Below are positions 39,351 through 48,500 of a DNA stretch of 51,888 nt, in pieces. Position 1 is the stretch's first letter, and every line of letters begins with the position of its first letter. The notes under the pieces were generated by a model. That model saw only the letters and a list, made by a program, of their open reading frames with translations. It was not told where the DNA came from and ran no database searches. The stretch is from positions 1 through 51,888 of the forward strand of contig NZ_JAQGLC010000355.1 of assembly GCF_028293085.1 (NCBI RefSeq). The letters run 5' to 3'. A program made the position numbers and the translations under genes. Source of the stretch: Sphingomonas bacterium. Its GTDB lineage: Bacteria; Pseudomonadota; Alphaproteobacteria; Sphingomonadales; Sphingomonadaceae.

Positions 39351-40835
39351 ATGACTCCATCCCTGTTCCGCGTCGATCCCCGCGACAGCGTCGCGACCGC
39401 CCTGCACGATCTCGAGGCCGGCACCACTGCCGCGGTCGGCGATATCGAGCTCCTGGTGAAACAGCCCATAGCCTTTGGCCACAAGATCGCCCTGCGCGCG
39501 ATCGCGGCGGGCGAGCCCGTGCTTAAATTCGGCTTCCCGATCGGCCGCGCCACCGCCGACATTGCGCCCGGCGAGCATGTCCACACCCATAATGTCGCGA
39601 CCGCGCTCGCCACCAGCGGCGATTATGTATGGACGCCCGGCGTGGATCCCGCCGCCACCGCCGGCCAGGCCGAGGGCTTCGCCGGCTATCGCCGCGCCGA
39701 TGGCCGGGTCGGCACCCGCAACGAGATCTGGGTGATCCCGACCGTCGGCTGCGTCGCCCGCACCGCGCAGAAGATTGCCGAGGCCGCCGGCCGCCGTCAT
39801 GCCGGCCGGATCGACGGCGTCCATGCGCTGGTCCACCCGTTCGGCTGCTCGCAGCTCGGCGACGATCTCGACGGCACGCGCTCGGTGCTGGCGGCGCTCG
39901 CCTCGCATCCCAATGCCGGCGGCGTGCTGCTGGTCGGGCTGGGCTGCGAATCCAACCAGCTCGATCGGCTGATGCGCGAGATCGATCCGGCGCTGCACGG
40001 CCGCATCCGAACCCTCGCCGCCCAGGTCGCGGGCGACGAGATCGAGGAAGGCCTGGCCCTGGTCGACGGCCTGGTCGAGGTGGTGGCGCAGGCCGAGCGC
40101 ACCCAGGTGCCGCTCTCGGATCTGGTGCTCGGCGTGAAATGCGGCGGGTCGGACGGTTTCTCCGGCCTCACCGCCAATCCCCTGGTCGGCCGCATGAGCG
40201 ACGCGGTGACCGGCGCGGGCGGCACCGCGATCCTGACCGAGATCCCCGAGATCTTCGGCGCCGAACAATTGCTGATGGAGCGCGCCGCCGACGAGCAGGT
40301 GTTCGATGGCATCGCGGGCCTGGTCAACGATTTCAAACGCTATTTCACCGATCATGGCGAGCCCGTCTCCGAGAACCCGTCGCCCGGCAACATCGCCGGC
40401 GGCATCACCACGCTGGAGGAGAAATCGCTCGGTGCGGTGCAGAAAGCGGGGCACGCGACCGTCACCGACGTGCGCCATTATGGCGAGCGCGTCCGCCGCA
40501 CCGGCCTTACCCTGCTCGAGGCGCCGGGCAACGACGCCGTCTCCTCGACCGCGCTGACCGCGGCGGGAGCGACGGTGATCCTGTTCACCACCGGCCGCGG
40601 CACCCCGCTCGGCTTCCCCGCGCCGACGATCAAGATCGCCTCCAACACCCCGCTTGCCGCTCGCAAGCCCGGCTGGATCGATTTCGACGCCGGCCGCGTG
40701 CTGACCGAAGGGCAGAGCCCGGTGGCCGACGCCCTGCTCGACACGATCCGCGCCATCGCCTCGGGCCGCGAGACGGCGGCGGAGCGCAACGGCGAACGCG
40801 AGATCGCGATCTGGAAACGCGGCGTCACGCTGTAG
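39351..40835 (+). CDS. UxaA-family altronate/galactarate dehydratase
   Basis: Sugar-acid dehydratase of 494 residues. The N-terminal SAF-like domain carries GEHVHTHNVATAL; the larger catalytic part shows GYRRADGRVGTRNEIWVIPT, LVHPFGCSQLGDD, VGLGCESNQ, LGVKCGGSDGFSGLTANPLVG and SENPSPGNIAGGITTLEEKS, the UxaA/GarD signature set, including conserved Cys residues of the likely iron site. Substrates in the family include altronate, galactarate and, in some members, other sugar acids. The ATG at 39351 begins the conserved N-terminus; the ribosome site is weak. It follows a small winged-helix regulator and three TGGAACAC sites that probably control it. No other hexuronate genes are near. Confidence 0.9.
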   Translation: MTPSLFRVDPRDSVATALHDLEAGTTAAVGDIELLVKQPIAFGHKIALRAIAAGEPVLKFGFPIGRATADIAPGEHVHTHNVATALATSGDYVWTPGVDPAATAGQAEGFAGYRRADGRVGTRNEIWVIPTVGCVARTAQKIAEAAGRRHAGRIDGVHALVHPFGCSQLGDDLDGTRSVLAALASHPNAGGVLLVGLGCESNQLDRLMREIDPALHGRIRTLAAQVAGDEIEEGLALVDGLVEVVAQAERTQVPLSDLVLGVKCGGSDGFSGLTANPLVGRMSDAVTGAGGTAILTEIPEIFGAEQLLMERAADEQVFDGIAGLVNDFKRYFTDHGEPVSENPSPGNIAGGITTLEEKSLGAVQKAGHATVTDVRHYGERVRRTGLTLLEAPGNDAVSSTALTAAGATVILFTTGRGTPLGFPAPTIKIASNTPLAARKPGWIDFDAGRVLTEGQSPVADALLDTIRAIASGRETAAERNGEREIAIWKRGVTL

Positions 40836-40841
40836 ACCTGC

Positions 40842-40903
40842 CGCCATCACCCCGGACTTGTTCCGGGTGGACTGGATGCCTCAACAAATCCGGCATGACG
40901 GGG
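40842..40903. repeat. REP-like intergenic element
   Basis: CACCCCGGACTTGTTCCGGGTG forms an inner imperfect hairpin, shortened here to its arms CCCGGA / TCCGGG. The outer ends (CGCCATCACCCCGGACTTGTT, starting 40842, and the complement of AACAAATCCGGCATGACGG) also match. Elements of this pattern are common between sphingomonad genes. This is the only copy noticed in the window. Confidence 0.5.
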
Positions 40904-40985
40904 GAAGGGACGCGCATCGACTTATGCCCGCTCCCAGGGCTAAGGCCGGCGCACGCCATCAGGGTGGCGAAGCAAGGGGATGAAA

Positions 40986-41981
40986 ATGCTGAACGGTGCA
41001 GTGCTGGTAACGGGCGGGGCGGGCTATATCGGCAGCCATGCGGTGCTCGCGCTGCTCGATGCGGGGCACCGCGTCGTGGTGGTCGACAATCTCGTTACCG
41101 GCTTCGCCTGGGCGGTCGATCCGCGCGCTATCCTCGTCGAGGCGAATATCGAGGACGATGCGAAGGTCCGCGCCGCGATCCGCGATCATGATGTCCGCGC
41201 GATCATGCATTTTGCCGGCTCCGTGGTGGTGCCGGAATCGGTCAGCGACCCGCTCAAATATTACCGCAACAACACCGTCGCCAGCCGCGCGCTGCTCGAA
41301 AGCGCGGTCGCCTGCGGCGTGCCGCATTTCATCTTCTCCTCGACCGCCGCGACCTATGGCACGCCGGAGAAAATCCCGGTGTCGGAAGGCGATCCGACGG
41401 TGCCGATCAATCCCTATGGTATGTCGAAGCTGATGACCGAGGCGATGCTGCGCGATGTCGCCGCGGCGCACCCGATCAACTATGCGGCCTTGCGTTATTT
41501 CAACGTCGCCGGCGCCGATCCCAGGGGCCGCAGCGGCCAGTCCACCGCGGGCGCGACTCACCTGATCAAGGTCGCGGTCGAGGCGGCGACCGGCAGACGC
41601 TCCTCGGTCGCGGTGTTCGGCACCGATTTCGACACGCCCGACGGCACCGGCGTGCGCGATTATATCCATGTCAGCGATCTCGCCGCCGCGCATGTCGCAG
41701 CCCTCGACCTGCTCGTCGCGGAGCCGACCCGCAGCCATATCCTCAACGCCGGCTATGGCCGCGGTTTCTCGGTCCAGCAGGTGCTCGACGCGGTCGACCG
41801 GGTCACCAACATGAAGATCGAGCGCGTGATCGAGGGCCGCCGCCCGGGCGATCCCGCCGCGCTGATCGCCGACAACCGCGCGATCCTCGCGGCGCTCGAC
41901 TGGACACCGAAGCTCGACGATCTCGACACGATCGTGACTGACGCCCTGGCCTGGGAACGCGCGCTGCAGCAGCGCGGCTGA
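40986..41981 (+). CDS. galE: UDP-glucose 4-epimerase
   Basis: Extended short-chain dehydrogenase of 331 residues interconverting UDP-glucose and UDP-galactose in the cytoplasm, for surface polysaccharide or sugar metabolism. Seen: NAD-binding VTGGAGYIGSHAVLALLDAG, the catalytic Ser region FSSTAATYG, the catalytic Tyr/Lys in NPYGMSKLMTE, RYFNVAGADPRGRSGQS and GVRDYIHVSDLAAAH. The length and motifs fit GalE closely. The second ATG (40986) has AAGGGGA at correct spacing, whereas the first (40980) directly abuts it. It stands alone, with a REP-like element before it and a long non-coding stretch after it. Confidence 0.9.
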   Translation: MLNGAVLVTGGAGYIGSHAVLALLDAGHRVVVVDNLVTGFAWAVDPRAILVEANIEDDAKVRAAIRDHDVRAIMHFAGSVVVPESVSDPLKYYRNNTVASRALLESAVACGVPHFIFSSTAATYGTPEKIPVSEGDPTVPINPYGMSKLMTEAMLRDVAAAHPINYAALRYFNVAGADPRGRSGQSTAGATHLIKVAVEAATGRRSSVAVFGTDFDTPDGTGVRDYIHVSDLAAAHVAALDLLVAEPTRSHILNAGYGRGFSVQQVLDAVDRVTNMKIERVIEGRRPGDPAALIADNRAILAALDWTPKLDDLDTIVTDALAWERALQQRG

Positions 41982-42328
41982 CGGCACCGCGCTCAGGCGG
42001 CAACGTTGGAGCGTGTACCAAAATTATGGGCCCCTCCATAGCCGCTGTTGGGAATCCACGAGGGGACGGCGGCGGGATCGGCGCGCCTTGTTGGATAATT
42101 TTGTCACACCTGGTGGGGCGGTTGCGGCAAGCCGGCCTTGCCCTGCGCGCACCTGTAACAGGCACGGCGCGATGATACAGGTGTTACACTTCGGACCGTA
42201 TCAAGGTGACAGGAGTCATCGGCCGGAACTAGGTTAAATTACTGATTTTCCATAATTTATTTAACTGGCGCGTTAGTTGCTCCCTATGAGAGGCGTATGT
42301 TCGCGTCCGGGCCTGATGTGCCCGGGCC
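41982..42328 (+). promoter_or_regulatory. Long A+T-richer leader before the giant gene
   Basis: No gene was seen in this 347-base stretch. It contains two inverted repeats: TGTAACA (42154-42160) with TGTTACA (42182-42188), and GTTAAAT (42233-42239) with ATTTAAC (42259-42265), 19 bases apart in the most A+T-rich tract of the window. The composition break and repeats suggest a regulated promoter or a transferred segment boundary. No sigma-70 hexamers are convincing. Confidence 0.4.
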
Positions 42329-42535
42329 ATGGCAGGGAGGATTGCGGATATCTGGTCACAAGGGGTTTCTCCCATCCTCCCCGTCGACCGGCGGGAAGTC
42401 ACGCCCGCCTCTGCGGAGGCGCCGCCGCCCGGCGCAACGCCGGGGTGGACGTCGGACCTCGCCTTCCTTGATCGATCTGCTCCAGGATATGGCATCGCCC
42501 GGGGTGAATCCGTCCTTGCCCCTGAGCCGTGGTAG
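42329..42535 (+). CDS. Possible short ORF overlapping the giant gene's start
   Basis: Frame of 68 codons (begins MAGRIADIWSQG, ends LAPEPW) whose TAG at 42533-42535 overlaps the GTG start of the 2823-residue gene by 7 bases. Its composition (Pro/Ala-rich, with a tail of normal residues) resembles the giant protein's own N-terminus. It may be a coupled leader peptide, or the true N-terminus cut off by a frameshift near 42525. No strong ribosome site precedes it, so a chance frame is also possible. Confidence 0.3.
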   Translation: MAGRIADIWSQGVSPILPVDRREVTPASAEAPPPGATPGWTSDLAFLDRSAPGYGIARGESVLAPEPW

Positions 42536-45500
42536 GCCGCACGTCCATCGCGCGCCGGCCCGCGCCTGCGGCGAGCCGCACGCCAGCGCCGGGGGCGCCG
42601 CGTGTCGCTTTGTCCCGGCCGCTCGCGGACGGGAGCCCCGCCTATCTGCCGACGTTGGGGGGCCAACGATTCGCAAGCTATGACGACACCCTGGGCGTCG
42701 GCACCGCGCCGACCCTGACGCGCCGCTATGGGGATATGCCCGGCGCCGCCCCGGCACCGCCGCGCGCTGCGGCGCAGCCGGCCGCGGCACCCGAACCCCA
42801 ACCAAAGCCTCCGGGGGAGACACCGAAACCGGCCGCACCACCCGCCGCCAACGTGCCTGCCAGGGGCGCGCCGGACAAAAAAGCCGACAAGGGCAAGTCC
42901 AAGGCCAAAAGCGACGACAAGGATTCGAAAAAGAAGAAAGCCGCCGGCGGCGCGTCCGGGCCAGACGGAAAAGAAGCGGGCGGCGGGAAGCCGGGCGCGA
43001 AGGGCGGACGGTCCGGCGGGCGCGGGGCCCGCGGCGATGCGGAGACGCCGGCGAAAAAGGAAGCGCCGGCCGAACAGGCTGTCCTGTCGCCGGTAACCGG
43101 CGGCCATCGTCTGGATCGACCCGCTTTCCGCGTTCGGGCGCCGACCGGCAGTTTCACGGCGGCACGCGAACTCGATGTGCGGCCAGTCGCGGCTGCCGGC
43201 GCCGGTCCGACGACGGCGAAGCCGGCGGGGCCGATGCTCGACTATCGATCGCTGTACGGATCGGCCGTCGATGAGAGCTATGGCCTGTACCGGCGGATGA
43301 TGCAGGAGGCCGAGCACATCATCGGCGCTGCGGACCGTCGCGATCGGGATCTTGCCGCCCTGCATCAGGGGCAGTTAGACGCGTCGCTCCGCTCGCTCGA
43401 TCAGGCGCTTGCGGAAAGCCGCGCGGCACTGGTGACCGACAGCGAGCAGCTCCATTTGCGGCTCGATGACGCTGCGGACCTCATGCGGCGGCGCATCAGG
43501 TCCGCAGCGTCGGCGGCTATCGGGAAGCTGGAGGCCCGGCTGGGGCTTTTCACCGGCAAGCTCAATCCGCTTCGCGAGCAGCGGGACGGGATTCTGGCCA
43601 CGGCCAAGTCGGGACCCGAAGAGCTCCAGACGGCGGGCAACGCGGCGATCAAGTCGCTGGACGCCTTCGTCCACAATGCCGACGGCAGTGTCCCCCAAAA
43701 ATATGGCGTCATGAATTCCGTCGTCCGTGAAGCGCAGGTCACCTATTCGCCCGGCTATGCCCAGGTCGACAAGAAGATGATCGAGACCAGGAACAAGGAA
43801 TTCAACAAATATCTCACTGAGTCGTTCGCCTGCCTGCCGTGCGATTTCGAGCGCGCTTTCCAGTCGCTGGAAGGACAAGCCTCCGCCATGCGGGACAAGG
43901 GCCCCAAGGCGGTGTTCGCGGCGCAGGATGGCGCGCTCAAGTCCGTCGACGCCGCGGTCGTCTCGCTCGGCGACGCGATCGACGCGAATCGCGAGGCGAC
44001 CGACCGGATATTGATCAGCCAGCACCAGCATACGCGCGAGAGCCTGATCGATACGGCGCAGGCCAATGCGCAGCATGAAGGCGAGGCGATGGCTGAGACC
44101 GCCGAGCGCCAAAGCGAGTCCCTGGCCAATATGGCCGCCGGCCAGCCGCGCGCCGTCGAGCAGGTGCATGATCTGATCGAGACGCAGGCGATCGGTCCGC
44201 CCGCGCAGTTCGCGCAGGCGGTGGCGCGCGCGACCGCGCGGTTGAAATCGAATCTCGCGGGGATCGGCGCCAAACAGCCCAGGGCGACGGTCGAAGCAGC
44301 GGCGCGGGTCGGCGCGAACCAGGTGAGCAGCGCGCGTCAGTTCGAGGCCCGGCAGCAGGCGATCGTCCATGGCGTGGGGCTGAGCCTGGGTCAGGTGGTG
44401 GACCAGGCCGTTGCCCAGGTCGACAAGCAGATCGCCGATGCCATCACGGGGATGGACCATGTCCCGGCCGATGTGCGGAAATCCTGCGATTCCCATCTGG
44501 CACCAGCCGGGCCCGCGCTCGACAAGGCAGCGCAGGATCTGGCCGACGCAGTCGGGGCGGTCGGCGCGCGGGTACATCAGATCCTGAACGGCGGCGACGC
44601 GATGGCGAGGCAGGATGCCGCGGTGAAGGAGCGCAAGGCCAAGACTCCGGCGGCCCCGAAGGCCGCCGAAACGCCGAAAGGCAAGGACAAGGGCAAGCCC
44701 AAGGAAGCGGCCGAACCGGCGCCCGAACCGGCATCGTGCGGCGCCTGCAAGGGCAGTGGCGAGAAGGCCGACCCGAAGAACGACGCGGGCAAGGACCCGC
44801 TGCCCAAGCCCGACGGCGCCAAGAGTGACGGCGGTGGCGCGAAGAACGACGCCAAGGGCCCGGCCGAGGGCGACGAGAGCACGCCCAATGGGTTCAAGGC
44901 ATTGTGCGAGAAGATCAAGACCGATCCCACCGCCGCGCCACAGGTCTCCGGTTTCCTGAAACGGGCGGAGAAGACCGTGCCCGCGGACCTCATCGCGCGG
45001 ACCGGCGAGATCAATGCCGCGCTGTCGACGACCTTTGCGCCCGACATTGGCGGGCTGATGCGGAATCTGCGCGGCCTCACCGCGCTGCAGGGCCAGGCCA
45101 TCTGCTTCCAATACTGGAAGCTGCATCCCTCGCAGAGCCTCGAGGACAAGATCACCGAAAAGTTCGACAAGCAAAGCGTCCTATCGATGGGCAGCACCGA
45201 TCACGCCAATCGCGACGCTGCCCTCAACGCGCTGCATGGCCATGCGACGGAAGGGGCGATGGGCGAGCTGATCGCCGCCTTCAACTATTCCAACGAAGAT
45301 CAGCGCATTCGCGACGTGCTGCTCAATCTCACGCCGAAGCAGCTCGAGGAATTGAACAAGCAGCATGGCAAGGAGCTGGATGACCTCGCCACCCAGCTCG
45401 ACGGCGACGACCGGAAAATCTTCGATGAGCTGCGCGCGGGGAAAACCGCGCTCGCCAAGGCGCATGGGCTGCTCGAAGGGGTCGACAGCATCAACCGGAG

Positions 45501-48500
45501 CGAGGTGGACGACAAGCGCGGCGACGCGGTCGCCCAGAAGTTCACCGATGCCAGCACCGATTTCAAGGATGCGCTGGATGGCGACAAGGAGGCCAAACAG
45601 GCCGACATCTTCCACTTCGAGGCGCCGACCGAGGCGGTGAAGACGCGCAACGCGCAGCATTGGGCCGAGCAGCAGGCGGCCTTTGCCCAGCTGGAGCCGG
45701 TCAAGGCGGTGGTCGGCAAGGGGCTCGATCCCAAGGAGGCCATGCTGGCCTACGCGACCCGCAAGATCGCGCATCGGCCAACCGGGATTCACGAAAAGAA
45801 CGACCGGCGGACCATCACCTACGACACGGTCAACGAATATCATAAGGAATGGATCAGGCAGATCCTCGAAAAGGGCGCGGACAGCGTCGAGGCCAAGGGC
45901 GCCCGCGTGCTGGTCGAGGAGCGTCGCGCCAAGCCGGACCTGAAGGGCCTCGATTCGGCGACCCATAGCGGCGCCGGCGATGCCCGCGAGGGCGGCGGGT
46001 ACGACGCCAAGGAGCGCGCGGCCGGCAAGGAAGAGGCGAAGGCGGAGCGCACGAAGATCTTCGAGGCCTCCGAAAAGGCGCGGGCGAAGATCGAGCATAC
46101 CGAGCCGACCGACGTGAAGACCGCCCAGGAGCGGCTGAAGAAATCCTTCTCGCGCAAGCTTTCCGACGACGAGGCGGGCCAGCGGGTCGCTGCGGGTATG
46201 ATCGAGAGCGATGCGGGCGATCCGGCCGCGATCATGGATTATGCCATCAAGCACGAGAAGAAAGATCTCGCGCTGATGCAGTTGAAGCGGATGGACCGCC
46301 GCGAGATCGCGGAGTTCGTCAAGGATTACAACAAGGACGGGAAGAACCTCTTCAAGAAGCTCGGCGTCTTCGAGCATTTCGGCAAGAGCGGCACGGTGTT
46401 CGATGGCGACGATGCCAACGAACTCACCATCGCCTTCATGGGCGTGCCGCAGAACGACAAGGAACGCGGCGAAGTCGCCCTCAAGGTGATGACTCAGACG
46501 ATCGATCAGTCGGGTGCGCTCGGCCGGGGGCTCGCCGGCGAAGAGTATCAGGCGCTGCTCGACAATGCCCGGCGGCTGAAGGAGGAGATGGGGGTCACCG
46601 ACGCCGCGATCGATTCCCATGGCTATATCCGGGGCACCGATCGCGACGGGAACCCGATCGTCACGAAATTCGACGAGAAGGGCAATCTCGTTCCCGGCAA
46701 GGGCGGCAACATCACCGCGTTCGAATCGGCGGTCGCGATGGCGCGGGTCACCTCGACCAGCTACACCCAGGCGACTGATCGGATCGCCAGCTTCATCACC
46801 ACCGCGCTGATGGTCATCGCCGCCGTTCTCACCACCATCCTCACCGGCGGCGCCGCGGCCTCGATCTGGATCCCCGTCCTGGTCACGGCGGGCGCGGGGC
46901 TGGTCGGCATGGCGTTGACGGCGTCGATCAAGGGCGGGCGCTACACCCGCGACGAGATGGTGCGCGATCTCGCGATGACGATCGTGCAGGCCGCCACCGC
47001 CGGCATCGGCGCGGCGGTCGGCGCGGGCCTGCGTGGCGGTGCCGGGGCGGTCAGGACGCTCGCGACGACGATGCGCGTGTCGGAACAGGCCCTGGCGGAG
47101 GCCGCCAGCAAGACGGTGATGTTGCGCGGCCTGACCCTGGTCGAGGAGATGGCGATCGGCGCGGGCTCCAGCGCCCTGTCGGGCGGCGTCGGCGCCGCGG
47201 TCGATCCCGCCGCGCGCCACGGCGACGATTACGGCATGGGCATCTTCCACGGCATCCTGCGCGGGGCACTTGGCGGGGCGGTGGGCGCGGGCGTCACCCG
47301 CGGCGTGACCAGCGGGTTGGGCAGCCTGGCGCGCGGGGTTGGCGCGCGCAGCGGTGCCTCGATGGTGCTGGCGCGGGGCGGCTCGCTCGAGCTCGCGGCG
47401 CGGGTCGCGCAGATGCGCTCCAAGGCGCTCAGCACCAGCTTCCTGACCGAGGTCGGCACGCGCGCGCTGGCATCGGGGCTTAGCGGCGCCGCCACCCGCG
47501 TCACCGATATCGGATATAACCGGGTGGCCCTGAACCAGAAGATGACCGCCGGGCAGATGTTCGAGGAGATCGGCTGGGCGTTCGTGCAGAACGCCGTGCA
47601 GGGCTTTGCCGAAGGTACTGCCGACCGCGGCATGCGCAGCATGAGCGCGACCCGTGCCGACGAGCACGCCTTCACCACCCTGGAGCAGCATCACGAATTC
47701 CGTGAAGCGGCGATGGAGGCGGTGATCGAGCAGGGGCGCAAGCGCGGCCTTCTTCCGCCCGCCGAGGCGGCGCCGCGGCCGGCGCCGCAGCTCGAGGGCG
47801 CACCCGCCGCCCGGCTCCCCGCCGGCACGGAGGAGGAAGCGCCGCGCAGGATCGCGGCGGTCGACGAAAAGGGCGCGATCCTGCCCGCGCCCCACCATGA
47901 GGAGGAAGCCGCCCGGCTGGCCCGGATGGTCGATCCGGAAGGTGAAGGCCCGCTGGTCGCGCGCACCGCCGACGAGGACGCGGCGCCGGGCAAGATCAAG
48001 ATCGCGGCGAACGACAATCCCGGCGCACCCGTCCATGTCCGGGTTTCGCTCGCCGATACGGAGATGGTGTCCGCGGCGCACCTTCCGGCGGATTCGATCC
48101 TGGTCCATCCCGATTCGCACAGCCGGGTTGCGGCCAACGACAATTTCGGGCGGATGATCAATGCCGATCCCAGTCGCGAGGTGGCGGTCTATCGCAACCC
48201 GGTCACCGGCGAATTCATCGTGGTGGTCGGGGCGGAGCGAAGCGTCGCCTCGATCCGGCTGGGCGGGGAGCTGGAGCGCGGCAACGGCAAGGGCACGCTG
48301 CCGGTGTCGCGTGACGGCGTGCCGGAACCGGGCGGCCATTGGGTGCTCAGCCACCACTATCATCCGAACCGCAAGGGCGAGGCCGGGACCAGGCTGTTGC
48401 GTCGGCTGCCGTCGGGAGTCGATGGCGATTTCGCCGTCATCTACCGCGAGGCGATCTCGCACGGTTATGACGAGCACAGCTCGCGCATCTATTTCGTCGA

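Noticed and set aside
42529..43000. DUF4157-type eCIS core domain at the N-terminus of the giant protein
   Set aside because: I looked for the HExxH metalloprotease motif of that domain and found none in the N-terminal region.
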